From positions 12,549-76,548 of the forward strand of contig JADZDN010000104.1 in the NCBI GenBank assembly GCA_020851015.1: a stretch of DNA of 64,000 bases, written 5' to 3'. The notes below the pieces were generated by a model. It ran no database searches. It had not been told where the DNA came from and saw nothing but the letters and a program-made list of their open reading frames with translations. Position numbers and translations under genes: made by a program. The DNA is from Alphaproteobacteria bacterium. GTDB taxonomy: Bacteria > Pseudomonadota > Alphaproteobacteria > JAEULC01. Below, one piece after another: positions 8,598 to 16,419 of the stretch; within the stretch, counting starts at the first letter, position 1; each line of letters begins with the position of its first letter.

Positions 8598-10576
8598 GTG
8601 CGCACCAGCCTGGTGGGGCCGCCCTTCGAGGGATCGATGACGGCCGGCGGATTGCCGGCGCCGCCGGAGGTCGCGCCGGCGTTCGGCACGATCGTCTTGA
8701 TGACATCCGTGCGCTCGCCGAACTGCTCGATCACGCCGTCCTTCAGCACCAGAATCTTGTCGGCGACCGACATGACCGAGGGTCGATGGGCGATCAGGAC
8801 CACCGTCGCGCCTTCCTTCTTCGCCGCAACGATCGCCGCCAGCAAGGCCCGCTCGCCCGCCGTGTCCAGGTTCGAATTGGGTTCGTCCAGCACCAGCAGC
8901 TTGGGCGAGCCGAACAGCGCGCGCGCCAGCGCGATGCGCTGCTGCTGGCCGCCGCTCAGCGCATAACCGCCTTCGCCGATCACGGTATCGTAGCCGAACG
9001 GCAGCCGGCCGATCATTTCGTGCACGTCGGCGCGGCGCGCTGCCTCGATCACCAGCCGCGGATCGCAGTCGCCCAGCCGCGCGATGTTCTCGCGAACCGT
9101 ACCGTTCATCAGCATGGGCTGCTGCGGCACATAGCCGACGGCGCTGCCGAAGCTGGCGCGCTCCCACGTGAATACGTCGTGCCCGTCCAGGAAGATGGCG
9201 CCTCCCGACGGCTTCCAGATCCCGACCAGCAATCGCGCCAGCGTGGACTTGCCGGCGGCGGAGGGTCCGACCACCCCCAGCACCTCGCCGGGCTCCAGCA
9301 TGAACGAGATACCCTTGATGACCGCCTTCTCGTGGCCCGGCGGCATGAAGTAGCAGCGCTCCACCGCCAGGCGCGCATTCTCCACCGCCAGCGGCGTCTG
9401 CTGCCGCTGCGCGCGAGTCTCCTCGATCAGGCGCCGCAGCCTGCCGAGCGCGCCCAGCGCCCCTGCCCATTGGCGCGACCCCTCGACCAGCTGCTCGAGC
9501 GGCGCCAGCATCCGGCCCATGATGATGCTCGCGGCGATCATGCTGCCCGGCGACACCAGGCGATCCATGATGAGCAGGACGCCGGTCGCCAGCATCGCGA
9601 TCTGGACCGCCAAACGCAGCGAGCGGGTAATCGCGGACAAGGCCTTCGACCGGCTGTGCGCCACCTCGTGCAGGTCCATCGCCCGGCCATAGTGGCCGCG
9701 CCAGCGCTTGCCCACGTTGCCAAGCATGCCCATGGCCTCGATCGCCTCGCCGTTGCGGATCGCGGCATTGATCTCGGCAAAGGCGTTGACGGTGGCTTCG
9801 TGCGCCTGGCCCATCGGCCGGCGCCCGATGAACTCCATCGCCAGCGCCATTCCCACCAGCATGATCGCGGCGGCGATCGCGACCAGCCCGTATACGGGAT
9901 GGAGCAGGAACAGAACCAGCAAGAACAGGGGCGCGCACGCGACGTCGAAGACCGCCGTCAGGCCGCCGCCGGTCACGAACAACCGCACTTCGTTCAGGTC
10001 GCGCGGCGCCTGCCGCGCCTCGGGCGACTGCTTGGTCACCCAGCCGCTGATGGCCGCGCCGATCGCCGCCAGGTCGAGCCGGCGCGCCAGCTTGCCCCCC
10101 ATGACGAACCAGACCCGGGCGCGGATGTAGTCGACAATGCCCATGCAGACCAGGCTGGCCAGCGCCAGCAGGGTCAGCATGACCAGCGTGTCGATGCTGT
10201 GGCTCGTCATCACGCGGTCGTACAGCTGCAGCATATAGAGCGGCACCGTGAGCTGCAGAAGATTCGTGACGATCGAAAGCGCTCCCGCATAGGCGAGCGC
10301 CAGGCCGCCCTCGCGCACCGCGTCCGTGACGGCCGATGGCTTCATGCCCGGAATCGGCAGCGGCGCCGGCTCGGCCTTGGCGCGCTTTGTCCGCGGCTCC
10401 GCGTTTGGCCGATCCGCCTTGGCCTGCGGCTGCGGCTGCGCCTGCGGCTCGGATTTCGCCTGCGAAGCGGCCGAAGCCACGGGTTCCGGGGTCGGGTCGG
10501 GCCGGCGCTGGGCCGGCCGATCGGGCACCGGCGTCGGCCGGGCCGGCCCTTTTGGCGTGCTGCCGCGTCCGATCAT
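8594..10576 (-). CDS. Type I secretion ABC transporter, permease and ATPase (PrtD-like)
   Basis: Inner-membrane ABC exporter of a type I secretion system, 660 aa. A hydrophilic N-terminal extension of about 75 residues, very rich in Pro, Ala, Gln and Lys, precedes the membrane domain (about 85-370), which opens with ALAYAGALSIVTNLLQLTVP and LQLYDRVMTSHSIDTL as in PrtD/AprD proteins. The nucleotide-binding domain has Walker A GPSAAGKST (about 437), the signature LSGGQQQRIALARAL (about 540), Walker B LLVLDEPNSNLD (about 564) and the H-loop IAHRPS (about 594). No C39 peptidase domain is present. The gene overlaps its neighbours on both sides by 4 bases. The likely substrate is the RTX protein at the head of the cluster. 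Confidence 0.95.
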   Translation of the reverse strand: MIGRGSTPKGPARPTPVPDRPAQRRPDPTPEPVASAASQAKSEPQAQPQPQAKADRPNAEPRTKRAKAEPAPLPIPGMKPSAVTDAVREGGLALAYAGALSIVTNLLQLTVPLYMLQLYDRVMTSHSIDTLVMLTLLALASLVCMGIVDYIRARVWFVMGGKLARRLDLAAIGAAISGWVTKQSPEARQAPRDLNEVRLFVTGGGLTAVFDVACAPLFLLVLFLLHPVYGLVAIAAAIMLVGMALAMEFIGRRPMGQAHEATVNAFAEINAAIRNGEAIEAMGMLGNVGKRWRGHYGRAMDLHEVAHSRSKALSAITRSLRLAVQIAMLATGVLLIMDRLVSPGSMIAASIIMGRMLAPLEQLVEGSRQWAGALGALGRLRRLIEETRAQRQQTPLAVENARLAVERCYFMPPGHEKAVIKGISFMLEPGEVLGVVGPSAAGKSTLARLLVGIWKPSGGAIFLDGHDVFTWERASFGSAVGYVPQQPMLMNGTVRENIARLGDCDPRLVIEAARRADVHEMIGRLPFGYDTVIGEGGYALSGGQQQRIALARALFGSPKLLVLDEPNSNLDTAGERALLAAIVAAKKEGATVVLIAHRPSVMSVADKILVLKDGVIEQFGERTDVIKTIVPNAGATSGGAGNPPAVIDPSKGGPTRLVRT

Positions 10577-11952
10577 GCGGTCGCTCCCACGGCCTTCTTG
10601 GCCGCCGGCGACGCCTCGTCAACGGCCCGGATGCGCCGCACCACGGCCGTCCGCCGTGCGGCGAGTTCGCGGTAAAGTGCAAGGTGCTGGCGCGCGGCGC
10701 CGACGGGCGTCGGCGGCTTGGGCGCGCCGGCGCGCAGCTTGTCCCACAGACCCGGCGTGCCCAGGGCCATGATCAGCTTGTCGGCAAGGCTCTCCGCGCT
10801 GCCGGCGCGGAAGTGCAGGCCGTCGACGCCATCGCGTACCTTTTCGGCCATGCCGCCGATGTCGCTGCAGATCACCGGACGCCCATGGGCGAAAGCTTCC
10901 TGGATCACCAGCGGCGAGTTTTCCCACCACACCGATGGAACCACCGCCCAGTCGACCTCGCGCATCAGCGTCGCAAGTTCGGGCGGGCGGTAGCTGCCGT
11001 AAAAGCGGACCCGCCCCTCGGCCTGGCCCAGCAGGCGCTGGAACCGCTCGCGGAACGGCTCGGGCTGGTGCTCCAGGTTGCCGCCGAAAACGATCAGCCC
11101 GGCGTCGTCGCCCCATTGCGCGGCGGGAATGCGGCCGACCGCGTCGAGCAGCACGTCGATGCCCTTGAACGGATTGAGCTGGCCGAAGAACGCGAACCGG
11201 CCGCGGCGCGCGACGGAAGCACTGCCGCGCGGCTGCTTGGGCAGCGGTCGCGGCGGGGCCGTCTCGGCGATGTCGAGCCCGTTCTCGATGACGCGCAACC
11301 GCTCGCGCGCCAGGCCCCATTCGACGAAGCGATCGGCCAGGAAGCGGCTCGGCGAGACGAAGGCGTCGACCAGGTCGAAATGGGACTTGATGAATGTCTC
11401 GCGCTTGAAGAAGCGCGCGGGCGAAATGTCCGGGTAGCACATCGCGCAGTCCGCGGGGGTGGCGCGATGGCAGGGCGTCGGCTTCCCGGTCTTGATCATC
11501 TGGCCGTGGTTGAAGCAGATCGCCAGGAACTCGTGCAAGGTGACCACGATGCGCGCGCCCGGACAGACCCGGCGGACCACCCTCAGGCATTCCAGCCCCA
11601 GGCCCAGGAAATGGTGGAAATGGACGATGTCGGGCTTCAACGCGTCCAGGAACGCGGCGAAATGCCGTTCCAGGCCGACGATATCGCGGTTGGACAGCAG
11701 GAAATGGTCGTAGCTGTCGTTGAAGAACAAGGTCTCGCGCGCGTTCTGGCGAAGGCTCATGAACGGCGTGTCGGCATGCGACTTGAGCGGCGGGCCGACG
11801 CGCGCGAGCAGCTGCGCATCGATGCCCGGCTCGGAGCCGAGACCGCGAAAGAGGTTGTAGGCCGCGAGCTCGCCGCCGCCGATCGAATAGGCGGGATGCC
11901 CGTGCGAGATCACCAGCACGCGCATCGGCGCCGCGCTTGCGGCCGCCGTCAT
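10573..11952 (-). CDS. Glycosyltransferase family 4 (GT-B fold)
   Basis: Cytoplasmic glycosyltransferase, 459 aa. The N-terminal Rossmann half starts MRVLVISHGHPAYSIGGGE and contains DIVHFHHFLGLG and TLHEFLAICFNHGQM. The C-terminal donor half carries FFGQLNPFKGIDVLLDA and VVPSVWWENSPLVIQEAF, the EX7E-type donor-sugar region of GT4 enzymes. A cysteine-bearing stretch, PCHRATPADCAMCYP, sits between the halves. It is a paralogue of the gene two positions upstream (14267-15544), with the same blocks in the same order. Start and stop both overlap neighbours by 4 bases. It probably helps build a glycan linked to the type I exported product; the sugar is unknown. Confidence 0.92.
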   Translation of the reverse strand: MTAAASAAPMRVLVISHGHPAYSIGGGELAAYNLFRGLGSEPGIDAQLLARVGPPLKSHADTPFMSLRQNARETLFFNDSYDHFLLSNRDIVGLERHFAAFLDALKPDIVHFHHFLGLGLECLRVVRRVCPGARIVVTLHEFLAICFNHGQMIKTGKPTPCHRATPADCAMCYPDISPARFFKRETFIKSHFDLVDAFVSPSRFLADRFVEWGLARERLRVIENGLDIAETAPPRPLPKQPRGSASVARRGRFAFFGQLNPFKGIDVLLDAVGRIPAAQWGDDAGLIVFGGNLEHQPEPFRERFQRLLGQAEGRVRFYGSYRPPELATLMREVDWAVVPSVWWENSPLVIQEAFAHGRPVICSDIGGMAEKVRDGVDGLHFRAGSAESLADKLIMALGTPGLWDKLRAGAPKPPTPVGAARQHLALYRELAARRTAVVRRIRAVDEASPAAKKAVGATA

Positions 11953-14270
11953 GCGACCTCGCCCGTGCGGACCACGCCCTGCTCCGCGCGGTGCCGCTCC
12001 CAGGTGCGCGCGAAGGACCATTCGTCGACCATCCGCGCGATCTCGCAGCCCCGGCTCGGCTGGTCCGTCCGCGGCGCCGGATCGACCGCGTAAAGCGACA
12101 CGCGCGGCATCCACACGCAGCTTCGCCCCGCGGCGCGCAGGCGCAGGCCAAGCGCGATGTCCTGCTGCGGGCCGCCCAGAAGGTCGCGCGCAAATCCCCC
12201 GACGCGATCGAACAGCCGGCGCGGCATCAGGCAGCATTCGCTGGTGCCGGCCAGCACCTCCATCGCCTCGGTCTGCGTCAGCCAATGACGCGGATAGCCG
12301 GTGTAGCGCCCAGACCCATTGGGCGCCGGCATGGCGCCGCCCACGGCCTCCAGCGGCATGCCCGCGTAGCGGATGGAATCGTCCTCGTAGAGCAGCGTCG
12401 GGCTGACCATCCCGGTGCGCTCGTTGGCGCGGAAGGCGTGGAAGAGGCCGCTGAGCCAGCCCTGGCCGCGCGGAAGCACGTCCGGCGCCAGGAAGAGCAG
12501 CGCTTCGCCCGTCGCCAGCCGCGCGCCGGCCGCAAGCGCCCGGTGGCGCGTGACGGCCCGCTCGATCATCGCCAGCCGCCCACCGAAGCCATAGAAGCGG
12601 GCGTAGTGGTCCAGCCGATCGGCCAGCGCGGAATCGGCGCCGCCGGAAGCCACGACGATCAACTCGGCCGCTACCGCCGCGGGCTCGCCGGCCAGGCAGG
12701 CGAGGTTGATGTCGATATCCTCCGCACCGTCGCCGAGCGGCAGGACGATCGACAATCGCGGAGCCTCGCCGTCGCGTGGCTTGTTGCCGATCGGCACGAC
12801 CTCGCCGCCGTCGCTCGAGCCGCCGCCGCGCCGGACGGCGGCCACGCTGGCGGGCGCCAGATGCCGCTCGACGACCGACCGCACCGCGGCGTCGGCGGGG
12901 TCGAGGCAGGTCAGCAGCCGCGCGGCCACGCCCTCCTGCGTGCCGTCGAGGGCCGGAAACGGCAGGAACGCCGCCGTCTCGTCGGTCAGCACGATCTCCA
13001 GCCACAGACCGGCCGGCATCTGCCCCGCGTTGGGTCGGGGCGCGAATACGGCGAAGCCGTGACGGTGCGCATCGCCCGGAGCCTGCGCGATGGCCGGTCC
13101 CAGCAGCGGATCCACGCGGAACGTCTCCGCGACGTCCGGGCGCAGCAGCCTGCCCCAGATGTCATCGACACGCAGATAGGAACCGTCGGTCCCCCGCAGC
13201 ACGACCCGTTCGACGCGCCGCAGCGGATCGAGCAGCCAGCCGCAGACGAAGGTTCCCGCCTCGGGCACCGTGACGGCCAGATCCACCACGGCGCGCACGG
13301 GCGCGGCGAACGACGAGATCGTCTCGTGGCCCTCGAAACGCGGGCGGCAGGTTCGCTTGAAGGCGCGCATGGTCTGCGCATCGCAGCTCGTGCGGGCCAG
13401 CTTCGCCCGCAGATGCGGAACCGTGTCGCGGGTCGCGAGGATGGTGCGCGCCTCCGCGACGTTGAGATGGAAGTAACCGTTCGCCGTCCGGTAGTGGATG
13501 CGACGGATGGCCTTCGGATCGACCGGCGCGCCGCCGCGGAAGTAGGCCACGATGCCCATCGCGTTGGGCAGCAGGTCGGGACGATCGAGCACGCCGACCG
13601 CGCTGGTCCGTTTGAGCGGCCGGTTCGTCTCGACAATCAGCCCGCCAATGCCCTGCCGCAGGTGGAAGGACCAGCCTTCCACGACCGTGCCGCCGTCCTC
13701 GGCCGGGCCGAAAATCTCGGCGAAGCCGTCGGGCTTGGAAATCTCGTTGAGCAAGGCGGCGATCACGCGGTCGGCATGATGTCCCTCCTCCGCCGTCGCC
13801 TGCTCCGCGGCCGAAGTCTCGGCCAGGCCCGCGCCCAGGAAATCAAGTATGCCCGGCAGCGCCGCCAAGGGCGCCATCGCAAGTTCCTGCACCAGCTCTT
13901 GGGGATTGAGCGTGAAGCGCCGGATCGAAAGTGCCGTGCGCGCGCCGCCTTCGACCGCGAGCTCCACTTCCTCCAGGCGGATGGCGGCGATGTTCTCGAC
14001 CGCCAGCAGGGCGACGAATTGCGCCCTTCCGGCGGCGCCGTCGGCCCAGCTCGCGCTGCGCATGGTGCCGGCCGCCTTGCCGGCGGGTGCTGCGACCGCC
14101 GATGCCTCCGGGAGCGCCCCGTCCGCATCGCCGGCGACCAGAAGCGTCGCTTCGTCGATCAGCCAGGCCGCGCGCGCCTCGCCTTTCGTGGCGGCGCGCA
14201 GGCGCGGCGTCTTTCCGGCCTTGATCGGCTGCTTGTCGATTGCGCTCGGTGCTCCGGCGTCCGGCGTCAT
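11949..14270 (-). CDS. Large GT2-like glycosyltransferase with an unknown N-terminal region
   Basis: A 773-aa protein. Residues from about 504 onward resemble a GT2 (GT-A fold) transferase: RLSIVLPLGD, GARLATGEALLFLAPDV (acidic metal-site region), GMVSPTLLYEDDSIRYAGMP and TSECCLMPRRLFDRVGGF. The first 500 residues match nothing I can name. Within them, about 341-400, lies FVCGWLLDPLRRVERVVLRG followed by LLRPDV and HGFAVFAPRP, a pattern also seen in the 243-aa protein at 6470-7201 and in the 793-aa transferase. The start (ATG 14270) overlaps the upstream stop, and the gene overlaps the next one by 4 bases. It may modify the same glycan as its neighbours. Confidence 0.8.
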   Translation of the reverse strand: MTPDAGAPSAIDKQPIKAGKTPRLRAATKGEARAAWLIDEATLLVAGDADGALPEASAVAAPAGKAAGTMRSASWADGAAGRAQFVALLAVENIAAIRLEEVELAVEGGARTALSIRRFTLNPQELVQELAMAPLAALPGILDFLGAGLAETSAAEQATAEEGHHADRVIAALLNEISKPDGFAEIFGPAEDGGTVVEGWSFHLRQGIGGLIVETNRPLKRTSAVGVLDRPDLLPNAMGIVAYFRGGAPVDPKAIRRIHYRTANGYFHLNVAEARTILATRDTVPHLRAKLARTSCDAQTMRAFKRTCRPRFEGHETISSFAAPVRAVVDLAVTVPEAGTFVCGWLLDPLRRVERVVLRGTDGSYLRVDDIWGRLLRPDVAETFRVDPLLGPAIAQAPGDAHRHGFAVFAPRPNAGQMPAGLWLEIVLTDETAAFLPFPALDGTQEGVAARLLTCLDPADAAVRSVVERHLAPASVAAVRRGGGSSDGGEVVPIGNKPRDGEAPRLSIVLPLGDGAEDIDINLACLAGEPAAVAAELIVVASGGADSALADRLDHYARFYGFGGRLAMIERAVTRHRALAAGARLATGEALLFLAPDVLPRGQGWLSGLFHAFRANERTGMVSPTLLYEDDSIRYAGMPLEAVGGAMPAPNGSGRYTGYPRHWLTQTEAMEVLAGTSECCLMPRRLFDRVGGFARDLLGGPQQDIALGLRLRAAGRSCVWMPRVSLYAVDPAPRTDQPSRGCEIARMVDEWSFARTWERHRAEQGVVRTGEVA

Positions 14271-15544
14271 GCGCTCAGCCTCCGCTGTGTCGAAAGCATC
14301 GACTGGTAGAGTTCGAGATGCTCCTCGGCGCAGGTCTCGATCGTCGGCACTGGCGCGATGCCGTCCGAAAGCCGCTGCCAAAGCCCCGCCTCGTCCATTG
14401 CCCGGCGCATCACGCGCGCCAGGTCGACCGCGTCGCCGGTGCGGAAATGCAGGCCGTCGACGTCCGGGCGAACCGCTTCCGCCATGCCGCCGATATCGCT
14501 GCAGATCACGGGGCGACGGTGCTGGAAGGCCTCCTGGATCACCAGCGGCGCGTTCTCCCACCAGATCGACGGAACCACGACCCAGTCGACCGACGCGATC
14601 AGCGCGCGCAGCTCGTGCGGCTTGTAGGCACCGCGCAGCGCGACGGTGCCGGCGGACTTGCGCGCCGCGCCTTCGACCTTTTCCTGGAACGCCTTGGTCT
14701 GGAACGGCATGCCGCCGAAGAGACTGAGCGTGAAGGCGCTGTCGCCCTGGCGCACCAGCCGCTGCGCCGCGTCCAGAAGCACGGGCACGCCCTTGAACGG
14801 GTTCAGGTTGCCGAAGAAGCCGAAGGAGTCTCGCCGCCCGCCGGCATCGAGCGGACGCAGGGCCGCCGGCTCGGCATCCGGCCGTGCATTGCGCATCACG
14901 GCGATCTTGTCCGCCGGCATGCCCCACTCGACATAGCGCCGGCGCAGGAACTCGCTGGGCGCCAGAAACTGGTCGACCAGGCCGAACATCGACTGGATCT
15001 GCCCGCGCCGCAGCACGAACCTATCGGCATCGATCTCCGGAAAGCAGCGATGGCAGGAATCGGGCGTGGCGCGCTCGCACAGCGCCATGCCCTTTGTCGT
15101 CACCATCTGGCCTTCGTGCGCGCAGATCGGAAAGTAGTCGTGCAGGGTCATCACGATGCGCGCGCGCGGCAAGGTACGCCGGACCAGAAACAGCGCCTCC
15201 ACCCCCACCATCAGGATGTGATGGAAGTGCACGACATCCGGCTTGTAGACGCGCAGGAAGTCGGTGAATTCCGGCACCACCGCGTGCAAGTCGATCTGGG
15301 ACAGGTTGAAGCGGTCGAAATGCCCGGCCCACATGACCATTTCGTCGGCCGATCGGTCGACCGTCTGGAACAGCGTACCGGGCCGGCGGTCGCGGTGCAG
15401 GCGGTCGGCGCATCCCAGGAACATCGTTTCCACGCCGAACTCGTCGCGCATGGTTCGGAACAGGTCGTGCGCGAAGATTTCCGTGCCGCCAGGATGGAAG
15501 CTTGGATGGTTGTGGCAGACGAACAGGACGCGCGGCGCCTTCAT
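14267..15544 (-). CDS. Glycosyltransferase family 4 (GT-B fold)
   Basis: Cytoplasmic GT4 enzyme, 425 aa from ATG 15544; the frame continues upstream but that ATG overlaps the methyltransferase stop (ATGA), as throughout the operon. It begins PRVLFVCHNHPSFHPGGTEI and has DVVHFHHILMVG, TLHDYFPICAHEGQM, CHRCFPEID, FGNLNPFKGVPVLLDA and VVPSIWWENAPLVIQEAF. These blocks mirror those of the protein at 10573-11952, so the two are paralogues separated by one gene. A role in stepwise glycan assembly for the secretion locus is inferred from context. Confidence 0.92.
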   Translation of the reverse strand: MKAPRVLFVCHNHPSFHPGGTEIFAHDLFRTMRDEFGVETMFLGCADRLHRDRRPGTLFQTVDRSADEMVMWAGHFDRFNLSQIDLHAVVPEFTDFLRVYKPDVVHFHHILMVGVEALFLVRRTLPRARIVMTLHDYFPICAHEGQMVTTKGMALCERATPDSCHRCFPEIDADRFVLRRGQIQSMFGLVDQFLAPSEFLRRRYVEWGMPADKIAVMRNARPDAEPAALRPLDAGGRRDSFGFFGNLNPFKGVPVLLDAAQRLVRQGDSAFTLSLFGGMPFQTKAFQEKVEGAARKSAGTVALRGAYKPHELRALIASVDWVVVPSIWWENAPLVIQEAFQHRRPVICSDIGGMAEAVRPDVDGLHFRTGDAVDLARVMRRAMDEAGLWQRLSDGIAPVPTIETCAEEHLELYQSMLSTQRRLSA

Positions 15545-16419
15545 TGCCGGGCTCCCCGCGCCGATGACGCTTCCCCGGCGGGACCCAGGACGCAAAGGTC
15601 CTGATAGGTCAGTCCCTGTCGTCCGCTCCAGGTTCCGGCGACGATCGGCTTCAGCGGCGCCAGGCCCGCCGCGGCGGCCATTGCCAAGAAGTGGTCGCGG
15701 TCATAGGCGACCGCGGCTAACGGGTGGTCCGGATCGGCATGGAATTCCGGCCCCGCCGCGGCCGGATCGAATCCCAACCGGCTGCGCTTCGCGCGCAAGG
15801 CCGCCTTGGCCGCCTCCTCCATGACGAACAGGCTGACGAAGCAGCGGCCGCCCGGGCGCAGGACGCGGCCCGCCTCGCGCAGATAGGCCGCCGCCTCGGC
15901 AGCGTGCATATGCGTCAGGACGGAGGTCATGATGACGAAATCGAAGTTCGCGGACCCGACCGGCAGCGGAACGGCCTCCGGCGTCGCGCTGCCCTTCGGG
16001 TTGTACAGGGCGCTGCGGACGTCCAGGTGCTCGAAGGTGAACTGGCCATAAAACGGCGTGATCGCGCGCTGACACCATTCGATCGCGCTGGCGACGATGT
16101 CGATGCCATGATAGCGGCCCGCCGGCTCGCGCAGGTATTGCGTCAGCGGGATCGCCATGCGCCCCAGCCCGCAGCCGATATCCAGCACGGATTCGTCCGG
16201 CTTCAGCCCGCCCTGGCGCACGAAATGCCCCAGGAACTCGGCGCCGATGGCGCGGAAATCGCCGTCGCCGACGCTGTGCGCGCCGGCAGGCGGCACCGGC
16301 AGGAAGCGGTTGCCGGCGACATGGCGCAGCAAGGCATCGAACGCGATTTCGGCCCCGATGTCGCGCACGGCGGGCTTCGCGGCCTGGTTTTGCGGACGCT
16401 TGACCATGACGACGGTCAC
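15541..16419 (-). CDS. Class I SAM-dependent methyltransferase
   Basis: SAM-dependent methyltransferase, 292 aa from a GTG at 16419 that overlaps the GT2 stop (GTGA). An ATG at 16407 is an alternative start 4 codons in. Motif I is SVLDIGCGLGRMAIPL, followed by the acidic GIDIVASAIEWCQRA, the motif IV region FDFVIMTSVLTHM and AGRVLRPGGRCFVSLF. Its place among glycosyltransferases suggests it methylates a sugar, perhaps as a cap that ends or tags the glycan. That role is inference; the fold assignment is solid. Confidence 0.9.
   Translation of the reverse strand: MTVVMVKRPQNQAAKPAVRDIGAEIAFDALLRHVAGNRFLPVPPAGAHSVGDGDFRAIGAEFLGHFVRQGGLKPDESVLDIGCGLGRMAIPLTQYLREPAGRYHGIDIVASAIEWCQRAITPFYGQFTFEHLDVRSALYNPKGSATPEAVPLPVGSANFDFVIMTSVLTHMHAAEAAAYLREAGRVLRPGGRCFVSLFVMEEAAKAALRAKRSRLGFDPAAAGPEFHADPDHPLAAVAYDRDHFLAMAAAAGLAPLKPIVAGTWSGRQGLTYQDLCVLGPAGEASSARGARQ

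Noticed and set aside
8588..10675. A 695-codon plus-strand frame opposite the type I ABC gene
   Set aside because: Low-complexity Arg/His/Gln translation, no recognisable domain, wholly antisense to a confidently assigned ABC exporter.
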